Below are positions 42,738 to 50,428 of a DNA stretch of 64,000 bases, one piece after another. Source of the stretch: Serinicoccus profundi (GTDB lineage: Bacteria; Actinomycetota; Actinomycetes; Actinomycetales; Dermatophilaceae); NCBI RefSeq assembly GCF_008001015.1, contig NZ_CP042862.1, positions 2,542,001-2,606,000 on the forward strand. Reading direction: 5' to 3'. The position numbers were made by a program, and so were the translations under genes. Each line of letters begins with the position of its first letter. Positions within the stretch are counted from its first letter, which is position 1. The notes beneath the pieces are model-generated. The model was not told the DNA's origin. It saw nothing but the letters and a program-made list of their open reading frames with translations, and did no database searches.

Positions 42738-43442
42738 TCAGTCGCGCCTCGGGCCCCACTCGGGGTCCGGCACCCCGGGCGGGAGCAGGCGCTTGCGCGG
42801 CCTCCGGGCGGGGGCAGCACCTGCGGCGGGCGCCTCGCTGCCCTCCCCCGGCTCCTTGGCCCCGGGCCAGGGTTTGGAGGCGCGGGCCGCGAGCACGAAG
42901 TCCTTGCGCAGCGGCGTGCCCTCGAAGCCCTCCGGCAGGAGCAGCGGGCGCAGCCCGAGGCCGGTGCCGTCCTGGAAGCCGGAGAAGACCAGGCCGAACA
43001 TCTCGTGCGTCTCACGTTCGTGCCAGGCGGCCCCGGCGAAGAGGTCGGTGAGAGAGGCCAGGGTCGCGCCGTCGGGCACCCGGGTGGTGAGGAGCAACCG
43101 GTGCATCCCCTGCCGGCCGTGACGCACGTCCATGAGATGGCACACGACGTCCAGTCCGGGGGTCAGTCCCTCCTCGGCGTCCTCGGGCCCCTGCTGGGGG
43201 TCGCTCTCATTGACAGCTGGTGCCTCTCCCTGCCCGGAATCTGTCTCGTCGACGGCGGAGAGCCAGTCGAAGAAGGCATACCCCTCCGCGCGCGCCACCC
43301 GGACGGTCTCGTGCCACTGCTCGGGCTCCACGCGTCGGGTCCGGACCTCGACCGTCGCGACGGGCGCCTCTGCGGGATCCACGCGTCGGGTCCGGACCTC
43401 GACCGTGTCGGCGGGCGCCTGTGCGGGATCGTGCTCGGCCAT
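42738..43442 (-). CDS. nuoC: NADH-quinone oxidoreductase subunit C (second cluster)
   Basis: 234 residues. The NuoC core is seen in HERETHEMFGLVF and EGFEGTPLRKDFVLAAR, and the tail SKPWPGAKEPGEGSE...LLPPGVPDPEWGP is typical of the actinobacterial second-cluster NuoC. The N-terminus bears a 17-residue tandem duplication (TVEVRTRRVDPAEAPVA type), encoded by a 51-bp DNA repeat, and there is an acidic insertion (GQGEAPAVNESDPQQ) mid-protein. Start ATG 43442 (MAEHDPAQ); translation upstream runs into the repeat array. Separated from nuoB by 542 bp of repeats and not followed by nuoD. Confidence 0.9.
   Translation of the reverse strand: MAEHDPAQAPADTVEVRTRRVDPAEAPVATVEVRTRRVEPEQWHETVRVARAEGYAFFDWLSAVDETDSGQGEAPAVNESDPQQGPEDAEEGLTPGLDVVCHLMDVRHGRQGMHRLLLTTRVPDGATLASLTDLFAGAAWHERETHEMFGLVFSGFQDGTGLGLRPLLLPEGFEGTPLRKDFVLAARASKPWPGAKEPGEGSEAPAAGAAPARRPRKRLLPPGVPDPEWGPRRD
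43327..43428. repeat. 51-bp tandem duplication in nuoC
   Basis: Two direct copies (43327-43377 and 43378-43428) share the segment CCACGCGTCGGGTCCGGACC and following bases with only a few differences. The unit is 17 codons, so the frame is preserved. Confidence 0.9.
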
Positions 43443-43475
43443 GGTCGCCACCCTACGCCGGGCGCCCGCCCCACC

Positions 43476-43975
43476 CACCGAGCGCCGCAGATGGTCGCTC
43501 TCACCCCCACCGAGCGTCGCAGATGGTTGCCCCTGCCCCCACCGAGCGCCGCAGATGGTTGCCCCTGCCCCCACCGAGCGCCGCAGATGGTCGCTCTCAC
43601 CCCCACCGAGCGTCGCAGATGGTCGCTCTCACCCCCACCGAGCGCCGCAGATGGTCACCCCTGCCCCCACCGAGCGCCGCAGATGGTTGCCCCTGCCCCC
43701 ACCGAGCGCCGCAGATGGTCGCTGAAGCGCGGATCGAACCGGCGGTGGATCGCGCACGGCACACCGGTCCCGCGTCTCGACCGACCGGCGGCGGTGTCGC
43801 TTCGCCGCCATCGACGTCCAGGCGACGACCATTCGCGGCGCTCGGTGAGGGTGACAGCGACCATCTGCGACGCTCGGTGGGGGTGAGAGCGACCATTCGC
43901 GGCGCTCGGTGGGGGTGAGAGCGACCATCTGCGGCGCTCGGTGGGGGTGAGAGCGCCCATCTGCGGCGCTCGGTG
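43476..43975. repeat. Inverted array of 13 core repeats on a 32-bp register (between nuoB and nuoC)
   Basis: Forward copies of CACCGAGCGCCGCAGATGGT start at 43476, 43508, 43540, 43572, 43604, 43636, 43668 and 43700, exactly 32 bp apart. Reverse copies (ACCATCTGCGGCGCTCGGTG) start at 43828, 43860, 43892, 43924 and 43956, again 32 bp apart; 43700 to 43828 is 128 bp, that is four periods. Spacers are 12 bp and of only a few types (CGCTCTCACCCC, TGCCCCTGCCCC). A 108-bp unrelated centre (43720-43827) has no recognised gene. This fills the gap 43443-43984. Confidence 0.97.
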
Positions 43976-43984
43976 GAGAAAAAG

Positions 43985-44590
43985 TCAGTCGGTGGGCGGC
44001 GGCGCCACGAGGCCCCGGGTGACCTCACCGGCGGTGACGGGGCGGTCGGCATACCGCGAGCCGTGGCGGGCTCGGGCGCGCCCGGGCGTCTCGGCCGCGA
44101 TCTGCTCCTGCAGCGTGATGATCCCGTGGAGCAGCGCCTCCGGGCGGGGCGGGCAGCCCGGGACGTAGACGTCGACCGGGATGAGCTGGTCGACGCCCTT
44201 GGTCACGCAGTAGCTTTCCCAGTAGGGGCCGCCGGAGTTGGAGCAGGCGCCGAAGGAGATGACGTACTTCGGCTCCGGCATCTGGTCGTAGAGCCGCCGG
44301 ATCGCGGGCGCCATCTTGTCGGTCACGGTGCCGGAGACGACCATGAGGTCGCTCTGCCGCGGCCCGGGCGCAAAGGGGATGACGCCCAGCCGGATGAAGT
44401 CGTGCCGCGCCATCGAGGCGCTGATGAACTCGATGGCGCAGCAGGCGAGTCCGAAGTTGAAGACCCAGAGGGAGTACTTCCGGCCCCAGTTGAGCACGAC
44501 CTGGACCGCGCGGGGAGCCTTCTCCACCGGCGCACCGAGGCGCGGGGTCGGCAGGCTGGTGGTATGCCGCCCGCTCGCCTGGTCGCTCAT
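43985..44590 (-). CDS. nuoB: NADH-quinone oxidoreductase subunit B (second cluster)
   Basis: 201 residues. All four Cys that bind cluster N2 are present: [23 protein letters not shown] and [13 protein letters not shown]. It receives electrons from NuoI and passes them to quinone with NuoD, which is missing from this cluster. Start ATG 44590 is one base before the nuoA stop region (stop 44592). The gene ends only 9 bp from the repeat array. Confidence 0.95.
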   Translation of the reverse strand: MSDQASGRHTTSLPTPRLGAPVEKAPRAVQVVLNWGRKYSLWVFNFGLACCAIEFISASMARHDFIRLGVIPFAPGPRQSDLMVVSGTVTDKMAPAIRRLYDQMPEPKYVISFGACSNSGGPYWESYCVTKGVDQLIPVDVYVPGCPPRPEALLHGIITLQEQIAAETPGRARARHGSRYADRPVTAGEVTRGLVAPPPTD

Positions 44591-44591
44591 G

Positions 44592-44948
44592 TCACCACCA
44601 CCGCAGCAGGCCGCGCCGCCACACGTGCAGCAGGGCGACGACGAGGACCCCGATGAAGATCGCCATCTCGACCAGGCTGGCCGCGCCGAGGTCGGAGCGG
44701 ATCACCAGCGCCCACGGGAAGAGATAGACCGCGTCGACGGCGAAGACGACGTAGAGCAGGGCATACACGAGGTAGCGCACGCTGCCCTGCTCCCAGCCGG
44801 ACCCGACCGGGTCCACACCCGACTCGTAGGTCGTGACCTTCGCCGGTGTCGGATCGCTGGGCGCGAGCAGTCGGCGGGCGCCGAAGGCGACCGCGACCAG
44901 GGCCACCCCCAGGAGGCTGACCAGCGCGACGACGAGGTAGTCGGACAT
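44592..44948 (-). CDS. nuoA: NADH-quinone oxidoreductase subunit A (second cluster)
   Basis: 118 residues, three membrane helices. [18 protein letters not shown] carries the NuoA loop motif, followed by [15 protein letters not shown], in which the FDVExxFLYPWA motif is conserved in spacing. The ATG at 44948 lies seven bases after a TAGGCT -10 box whose TAG is the stop codon of the upstream LpqF-like gene. Confidence 0.93.
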   Translation of the reverse strand: MSDYLVVALVSLLGVALVAVAFGARRLLAPSDPTPAKVTTYESGVDPVGSGWEQGSVRYLVYALLYVVFAVDAVYLFPWALVIRSDLGAASLVEMAIFIGVLVVALLHVWRRGLLRWW

Positions 44949-44955
44949 CGAGGTC

Positions 44956-44961
44956 AGCCTA
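44956..44961 (-). promoter_or_regulatory. -10 box (TAGGCT) of nuoABC, overlapping a stop codon
   Basis: TAGGCT on the minus strand ends seven bases before the nuoA ATG at 44948; its TAG (44959-44961) is the stop codon of the LpqF-like gene. Leaderless nuoA transcription is inferred. Confidence 0.5.
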
Positions 44962-46458
44962 GTCGTCGGGGTCCATCAGGAGCTGGAGGCCGGCCTCGGT
45001 GATGGTGGACGCGCGCATCTCGTCGATCTCGTCGGCGCGCCGGACCTGGACGACCAGGACCCGGCCGGTGTCGGGGCTCGAGTCGGAGTCGGCCGCCGAC
45101 TCGACATAGAAGGAGAACGCCAGGACGCCGGGTGCCGACCCGCCCTTGAAAGCCTGGTAGGACACACCCGCCACGGGGCCGATACCGGGGTTGGCGGACA
45201 GGATGTCGCGCACCGGCGACCCTGGCTCGGTCCTGGCTTGCTGCTGCAGCCGCGCGTGCAGGCCGCAGACCTCGGCCCCGGTGAGAGAGAAGTCGATATC
45301 CGCCTCCCACCGAGGCTCGGTGATCGTGGCCAGGTCGAGGTCGAGCTCCTCGGGGAGGTCGGCAAGGATCGCCTCTCGCGTCTCGGGGACCGCCGCCTCG
45401 GCCCACCGGCGCCGGACCTCCGCGTCGACCTGCCAGCCGAGCTGGAAGAACTGCCGGGTCGTGGCGACCGGCATGATCCGGGTGGCGTCCACGCCCGCCT
45501 CGGTCGCTGCCGCGCGTAGGGTCGGCTGACCGACGGCGGTGACGAGGAGGTCGGTGGCGGTGTTGTCGCTGATCGAGATCATCAACCGGGCCGCCTCCAG
45601 CACAGTGACTTCCGAGCCGTCCTCGCGGTCCTGAAGGACCCCCGAGGGCAGGCTCTTGACCTCCGGCGTGATCGTGAGCCGTCGGTCCCAGGTCAGCTCC
45701 CCCTCCGCAACCGCGTCCACCACGGCGGAGAGCACGAGCAGCTTGTATACCGAGCCACTCGGCGCCGGCTCACCGCCTGGCTCCAGGCCCTCCGTGGTGT
45801 GGACGAGCTCGCAGCTCCCGCCCGGCACGTCTACCTCGCCCACGACGACCTGCGCCTGTCCCTCGAGCTCGGTGAGTGCCTGGTCCAGGTCGGCCCACGC
45901 GGAGAGCGTCGGGAGCGTGCCGGAGGTGTCCGGCTGGAAGAGCAGGGTCTGCACGCGACCCTCCTCGTCCAGGCCGATGGTGAGGACCACGGGCTGCTGG
46001 CTCGAGGCCAGCGCCAAGGACGCGATCCGGCCCACCCCCTGGCTCTGGTCGGCGCCGGTGACGGTGTAGGGGCCGCGCTCCCGCAGCTGGGTGAGGACGC
46101 GGGCGAACTCCACCTGCGTCACCTGATCCAGGAAGGAGGGCGCCAACCGCTTCGCGATGTCCGTGGCCGTCGGGCCCTCGGCGCCGGGCTCGAGCAGGCC
46201 CAGCACCCACTCGACCTGGGCGCGCAGGTCGTCGTCGGTGAGCTGCTCGGCGAGGTCGACGGCCTCGGAGGGCTCGGGGGCGGGTGCCGTCGCGGCCTCG
46301 TCGTCCGCGGGAGCGGTCGTGGCCGAGGCGTCGTCCGGCGTGGCGGTCTCGACGACGAGGGGTGGGCTCGTGGTGGTGGCCATGTCGTCATCGTACTCCC
46401 GCGTGCACCCGGCGAGCAGCATCGAGGCCACGGCCAGCCCGCCGATCACCTGCCGCAT
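44959..46458 (-). CDS. Serine beta-lactamase-like lipoprotein, LpqF family
   Basis: 499 residues. Signal peptide with lipobox LAGC (Cys18), then a Thr/Ala/Pro-rich linker, an N-terminal Cpe/LpqF-type domain and a class A beta-lactamase-like domain. The serine nucleophile motif SGSVYK (SxxK, about residue 240) and SDN in ISISDNTATD (about 296) are intact. Rv3593 (LpqF) of M. tuberculosis has the same architecture. Likely a penicillin-recognising or carboxypeptidase-like enzyme on the outer face of the membrane; true beta-lactamase activity is not shown. Start ATG 46458 with a GAAGGGG ribosome binding site. Confidence 0.85.
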   Translation of the reverse strand: MRQVIGGLAVASMLLAGCTREYDDDMATTTSPPLVVETATPDDASATTAPADDEAATAPAPEPSEAVDLAEQLTDDDLRAQVEWVLGLLEPGAEGPTATDIAKRLAPSFLDQVTQVEFARVLTQLRERGPYTVTGADQSQGVGRIASLALASSQQPVVLTIGLDEEGRVQTLLFQPDTSGTLPTLSAWADLDQALTELEGQAQVVVGEVDVPGGSCELVHTTEGLEPGGEPAPSGSVYKLLVLSAVVDAVAEGELTWDRRLTITPEVKSLPSGVLQDREDGSEVTVLEAARLMISISDNTATDLLVTAVGQPTLRAAATEAGVDATRIMPVATTRQFFQLGWQVDAEVRRRWAEAAVPETREAILADLPEELDLDLATITEPRWEADIDFSLTGAEVCGLHARLQQQARTEPGSPVRDILSANPGIGPVAGVSYQAFKGGSAPGVLAFSFYVESAADSDSSPDTGRVLVVQVRRADEIDEMRASTITEAGLQLLMDPDD

Positions 46459-46507
46459 GGCACACCCCTTCGTCTCGCAACCATCTCAGCACGGGCCGCG
46501 GCGACAT

Positions 46508-47254
46508 TCAGCCGCGGGCGGCGCGCAGCGCGTCGCCCGCCTGCACGGCATACCCCCCGCCGAAGAGGAGGACATGGACGAGCAGCGGCACGGTCTGGAA
46601 GACCGCGACCCGCTCGCGCCAGCCCGCCGCGAGCGGGAAGTCCTCGGCGTAGGCGGCGTAGACGCGCCCGCTGAACCCGCCGAAGAGCTGCATCATCGCC
46701 AGGTCGACCTCGCGATGGGCGTAGTGGGCGCACGGGTCGATGAGCCAGCTGCGCCCTCGCCGGTCCACCAGCCGGTTGCCCGCCCACAGGTCGCCGTGGA
46801 CCAGGGTCGGCGGCTCGACCGGCCCGAGGTCGCTGCCAGCCAGCGCCTCGGCGTCGGCGAGCGCGGTGCCGTCGAGCTGACCCCGCTCCACGCACTCCCG
46901 GGTGAGCGGCACGACGCGGCGCTCCAGCCACGACTCGGCCAGCGTGCCGCAGGGGGTGAGGTCGATCGGGCAGTCGCCGAGGTATGCCGTGGGCTCGCCG
47001 TCGACGGCGCCGTAGCGCTCCCCCGTGGCCCGGTGCAGGGCGGCCAGCTCGCGCCCGAAGGCCTCCTCGCCGGACACGGTGCGCTCGCCCCCGGCGGGCA
47101 CGCGGTCGAGGGTGATGCCGCCCTCCGACACGTCGAGCACGCGCGGCACCCGGGCGCCCGCGGCCCCCAGCACGCCCAGGCCCACCGCCTCACGGTCGAA
47201 GAACAGCGGCGGGGCGTCGGCGCGGGTCTTGGTGAAGGCGGTCTCCGGCGTCAT
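46508..47254 (-). CDS. Fructosamine/ketosamine-3-kinase family protein
   Basis: 248 residues, shorter than human FN3K (309). The kinase motif LVHGDLWAGN (catalytic Asp) and IDPCAHYAHREVDLAM (metal-binding Asp) are characteristic of FN3K/FN3K-RP homologues rather than aminoglycoside kinases. It phosphorylates the sugar of glycated amines to promote deglycation. It is divergent from a low-molecular-weight phosphatase gene, 44 bp apart; in other bacteria, FN3K homologues next to such phosphatases act on ribulosamines and erythrulosamines. Start ATG 47254 with GGAGGG upstream. Confidence 0.88.
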   Translation of the reverse strand: MTPETAFTKTRADAPPLFFDREAVGLGVLGAAGARVPRVLDVSEGGITLDRVPAGGERTVSGEEAFGRELAALHRATGERYGAVDGEPTAYLGDCPIDLTPCGTLAESWLERRVVPLTRECVERGQLDGTALADAEALAGSDLGPVEPPTLVHGDLWAGNRLVDRRGRSWLIDPCAHYAHREVDLAMMQLFGGFSGRVYAAYAEDFPLAAGWRERVAVFQTVPLLVHVLLFGGGYAVQAGDALRAARG

Positions 47255-47298
47255 GACGCCACCCTCCCAGGCGCCGGTCGCGGTGAGAGGGTGGGGGC

Positions 47299-47805
47299 AT
47301 GCACATCGTCACGGTCTGCCTGGGCAACATCTGCCGCTCCCCCGCCGCCGAGGCGGTGCTGCTCCGCCGGCTCGAGGAGGCCGGGCTGCAGGACGTCACC
47401 GTCAGCTCGGCCGGGACGGCCGACTACCACGTCGACGAGCGCCCGCACCCCCGGTCCGTGGCCGAGGGCGAGCGCCGGGGGTATGCCTTCACCACCCGCG
47501 GGGCGCAGTTCGAGGCCACCGACTTCGAGGGGGCCGACCTGGTGCTCGCGATGGACTCCAGCAACGAGGCCGACCTCCTCTCCCTCGCCCGGACCCCTGC
47601 CGAGCAGGCCACCGTGGTGCGGCTCGGCGCCTTCGCCTCCGACGCCGGCGACGGCGTGCGGGACATCCCCGACCCGTGGGGTATGCCGCAAGAGGCCTAC
47701 GTCGCGATGTACGACCAGATCGAGGACGCCGTGGCCGGGCTGGTCGCCGCGATCGCGCAGGACCGGGTCGGCGAGGTCGTCGCGGCCCAGCGCGACCGGC
47801 ACTGA
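47299..47805 (+). CDS. Low-molecular-weight protein-tyrosine-phosphatase family enzyme
   Basis: 168 residues. The P-loop CLGNICRS at the N-terminus (Cys7, Arg13) and the acid loop DPWG (about residue 125) are complete, so it is predicted to be active. The family includes tyrosine phosphatases and ribulosamine/erythrulosamine 5-phosphatases. The divergent fructosamine-kinase homologue suggests the latter. No Shine-Dalgarno is obvious; ATG 47299. Confidence 0.92.
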   Translation: MHIVTVCLGNICRSPAAEAVLLRRLEEAGLQDVTVSSAGTADYHVDERPHPRSVAEGERRGYAFTTRGAQFEATDFEGADLVLAMDSSNEADLLSLARTPAEQATVVRLGAFASDAGDGVRDIPDPWGMPQEAYVAMYDQIEDAVAGLVAAIAQDRVGEVVAAQRDRH

Positions 47806-47851
47806 CGACGCCACCGGCGCCGATCTCCCGGACGGCGCGACCGGCAGTGAG

Positions 47852-48802
47852 TCAGCCCGACGTGGGTCCGTCGGCGTCCAGACCCACCTCACGCCGCACC
47901 CAGGCGACGGTCCGCGCCGCCTGCTCGGCGTTCAGCGCCGCGGCCGAGCGCCGGATGAGCGTGGGTCGGCCGCGCAGGTGCTGCCACCCGTCGGGGCCGA
48001 CGTAGGAGCCCGGGGGCAACGGCTGGGTGAGCGAGAAGAGCACGGCCGCGGCACCCTCGGTGGCGGTCATGGCCAGCGGGCGGCTCGCCGTGGTCACGAG
48101 CCGGTCGAGGCGCGCGTCGCCGCTGGCGTTCTGCAGGTTGGTGACCACCCACCCGGGGTGCGTCAGCTGCACCTGGGTGCCGGGCGGCATACGGGCACCG
48201 AGGTCCAGCCCCCACTGCATCGCGGTGAGCTTGGCACGGGAGCAGGCCCGGGGCAGGGTCCACCGCGTCCGCCGGAAGTGCGGATCCGCCGGGTCGAACC
48301 GGCCGGCCGTGTGCGCGTGGGAGGTGACGAGCACCACCCGCTCGTGCACCACGGGGAGCAGCGACTCCACCAGGAGCATGGGCGCGAGCGCGTTGACCCC
48401 CAGCAGCAGCTCGAAGCCGTCGACGGTCTCCTGCCGGCGGGGTGACACGACCCCGGCGACGCTGACCAGGTCGGCCCGGTCCCCCTCGAGCAGCACGCCG
48501 ATCTCCTCCACCGCCCGCCGCACCGACCCGAGGTCGGCGAGGTCCAGGTCGACGAGCCGCACGGCATCGGCCCCGGCGACGGCGGTCTTCCGGAGCAGCC
48601 GGGAACGGACCACCTCGGCCTTGGCGCGGTTGCGGACCGGGAGGACGAGCCGCGCACCCCACCTGGCCAGGTGCAGCGCCACCTCGCGGCCGATCCCGTC
48701 GCTCGCCCCGGTGACCACGACGGTGCGCCCGCGCAGGTCCGGCGCCGCCAGGTGCTCCCACCCGAGGGCTCCGCCGGCGCCTCTCGCCCTCGTCCGTGCC
48801 AT
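47852..48802 (-). CDS. Short-chain dehydrogenase/reductase with Cys at the catalytic Tyr
   Basis: 316 residues of the retinol-dehydrogenase-like SDR group. NAD(P) motif VVVTGASDGIGRE and SVAGVVS are present, with the catalytic Ser in LVTSHAH. The YxxxK motif is replaced by CSRAK (in ACSRAKLTAM), so the catalytic Tyr is Cys. It may be inactive as an oxidoreductase or use altered chemistry. A basic, Ala-rich start (MARTRARGAGG). ATG 48802 is chosen over one two codons upstream. It is divergent from the FemAB-like gene. Confidence 0.85.
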   Translation of the reverse strand: MARTRARGAGGALGWEHLAAPDLRGRTVVVTGASDGIGREVALHLARWGARLVLPVRNRAKAEVVRSRLLRKTAVAGADAVRLVDLDLADLGSVRRAVEEIGVLLEGDRADLVSVAGVVSPRRQETVDGFELLLGVNALAPMLLVESLLPVVHERVVLVTSHAHTAGRFDPADPHFRRTRWTLPRACSRAKLTAMQWGLDLGARMPPGTQVQLTHPGWVVTNLQNASGDARLDRLVTTASRPLAMTATEGAAAVLFSLTQPLPPGSYVGPDGWQHLRGRPTLIRRSAAALNAEQAARTVAWVRREVGLDADGPTSG

Positions 48803-48861
48803 GGTCACCGAGTGTGCCAGCGCACCCGGCTGGCCGTCGTCGCAGGGCTCCTCCCGGCGGC

Positions 48862-48867
48862 TACCCT
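48862..48867 (+). promoter_or_regulatory. -10 box (TACCCT) before the FemAB-like gene
   Basis: TACCCT ends six bases before the ATG at 48874, with no ribosome binding site; a leaderless start is inferred. Confidence 0.5.
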
Positions 48868-48873
48868 GTCGCC

Positions 48874-49968
48874 ATGACCCTGACCCTGGAGACCGCCTCT
48901 GACCGCGCGTCCTACATGGCAGCCCTGCTCGACCTCCCCGTGAGCAGTCCGCTGCAGGGATGGGGCTATGGCGAGGCCCGCCGCGAGCTCGGCCAGGAGC
49001 CGTTGCGCTACCTCGTCCGGCAGGACGGCCGCACGGTGGGTGCGGTGCAGCTCATGCGCAAGACCCTGGTCCCCGGCGTGAGCACGTTGTATGCCCCCCG
49101 CGGGCCGGTCCTCGCCGACCCCGCCCTCCTCCCGGACTTCGCGCGGGCGGTCAAGAAGGTGGCCCGCCGCAGCGACCACTTCCTGACGATCGAGCCGCCG
49201 GAGCCGCTCTTCGCCGGCGACAGCCCCGAGCAGGAGGACCTCGAGGCCGAGCAGGCGGTCATCCCGGACCGCCTCGGGCCGTTCCGGCGCGCCAGGACCG
49301 AGCAGCCCGAGCACACCATCCTCATCGACACGCGCCCGGACCCCGAGACGATCTTCGCGGGGCTGCACAAGATGGCCCGCCGCAACGTGCGGACCGCCGA
49401 GCGGATGGACGTGCAGGCGGGGCGCGACGACAGCTTCGAGGACTTCTGGGAGATCTTCACCGCGACCAACGAGCGCTCCAGCCTGGGGGCCTTCCCCCGC
49501 AGCTATTACGAGACGCTGCTGCGGGAGGCCGACCTGGACGGCGCCGAGGCATACCTCATCCTGTCGCGCCACGAGGGTCGGGCCCTGGCGGGCGGGTTCT
49601 TCCTCGGCCTGGGTGACACCACGACCTACCTCTACGGCGGGTCGGTGCGCGACGACCGCCCACCCTCCGAGGGTGAGAAGCGCAAGGACGCCAAGGCCCC
49701 TGACGCGTTCTACTGGACCGCCATCAAGGACGCCCACGAGCACGGCTACGCCCAGCTCGACCTCTGGGGCATCCCGCGGCTGCTGGACGAGTCCAAGCAC
49801 TCCTTCGGGGTGCTGAAGATGAAGCTGAAGTTCGGGTCGCAGCGCTACTGGTTCCCCGCCTACGACCTGCCGCTGTCGCCGCTGAGCGCGCCGCTGCGGG
49901 CCGCCCTCAAGGCGCGCCGGTCCTACCTCAACTACCGCAACTACGGCAGCACCGACGACGTCCTCTGA
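48874..49968 (+). CDS. FemAB-family peptidoglycan bridge aminoacyltransferase
   Basis: 364 residues with two GNAT-like halves and a helical insertion. FemX/FemAB signatures are SSPLQGWGYGEARREL at the N-terminus, KMARRNVRTAERMDVQ, and the C-terminal DLWGIPRLLDESKHSFGVLKMKLKFG (key W-G-x-P and KMKLKFG). These enzymes add an amino acid from aminoacyl-tRNA to the lipid II stem peptide, producing interpeptide bridges. Some relatives act in resistance. The exact amino acid cannot be predicted. ATG 48874, apparently leaderless. Confidence 0.9.
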   Translation: MTLTLETASDRASYMAALLDLPVSSPLQGWGYGEARRELGQEPLRYLVRQDGRTVGAVQLMRKTLVPGVSTLYAPRGPVLADPALLPDFARAVKKVARRSDHFLTIEPPEPLFAGDSPEQEDLEAEQAVIPDRLGPFRRARTEQPEHTILIDTRPDPETIFAGLHKMARRNVRTAERMDVQAGRDDSFEDFWEIFTATNERSSLGAFPRSYYETLLREADLDGAEAYLILSRHEGRALAGGFFLGLGDTTTYLYGGSVRDDRPPSEGEKRKDAKAPDAFYWTAIKDAHEHGYAQLDLWGIPRLLDESKHSFGVLKMKLKFGSQRYWFPAYDLPLSPLSAPLRAALKARRSYLNYRNYGSTDDVL

Positions 49969-50005
49969 GAGCGCGCCCGCGCCGCGGACGTGCCATCCTG
50001 GGCCG

Positions 50006-50326
50006 ATGCACGAGCAGGCGCGGGCGGAGCTGGAGGCCAAGGAGGCCGAGCTCATCGCCCAGATGGAGCAGCTGAGCCGCCCCATCCAGGACCAGGGCAG
50101 CATCTCCTTCGGCAAGCGGGTCGGGGACGGCACCGCGATGGCGGTCGACCGGCTCACGGCGGTGAGCGCGCACGACAACCTGCAGGGGCTCCTCGACGAG
50201 GTGCGGGCGGCGCTGGCCGCGATCGAGGACGGCAGCTACGGCCGGTGCGCGGTGTGCGGCGAGCCGATCCCGGGTGGCCGCCTGGAGGCCCGCCCGTGGG
50301 CGATCACCTGCGTACGGCACGGCTGA
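50006..50326 (+). CDS. TraR/DksA-type zinc finger protein
   Basis: 106 residues. An N-terminal helical hairpin (LEAKEAELIAQMEQLS, then EVRAALAAIEDG) is followed by a zinc finger: Cys81-x2-Cys84 and Cys102-x2-His105 (GRCAVCGEPIP...ITCVRH), C3H in place of C4. DksA-like proteins modulate RNA polymerase. Weak upstream signals: CATCCT six bases before the ATG could be a -10 of a leaderless transcript. It lies 37 bases after the FemAB-like gene. Confidence 0.85.
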   Translation: MHEQARAELEAKEAELIAQMEQLSRPIQDQGSISFGKRVGDGTAMAVDRLTAVSAHDNLQGLLDEVRAALAAIEDGSYGRCAVCGEPIPGGRLEARPWAITCVRHG

Positions 50327-50428
50327 GGTCACGCGCCTCCGGGTGAGACCGCGGGCGCGGATGCTGCCCGCCCCCCGCTGGGAGAGCCTCCCCCGCCGTG
50401 TCCCGACCGTCTTTAGGGGAGAGTAACC

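Noticed and set aside
43443-43574. Upstream extension of nuoC into the repeat array
   Set aside because: The extra residues only translate the DNA repeat; the start at 43442 gives a normal NuoC N-terminus.
43476-43975. CRISPR-like array (regular repeats with short spacers)
   Set aside because: Spacers are only 12 bp and of a few recurring types, copies occur in both orientations, and no cas gene is present.
50327-50428. Riboswitch or structured leader before korA
   Set aside because: Only about 100 bases, no recognised consensus and no convincing stems; only a ribosome binding site is evident.
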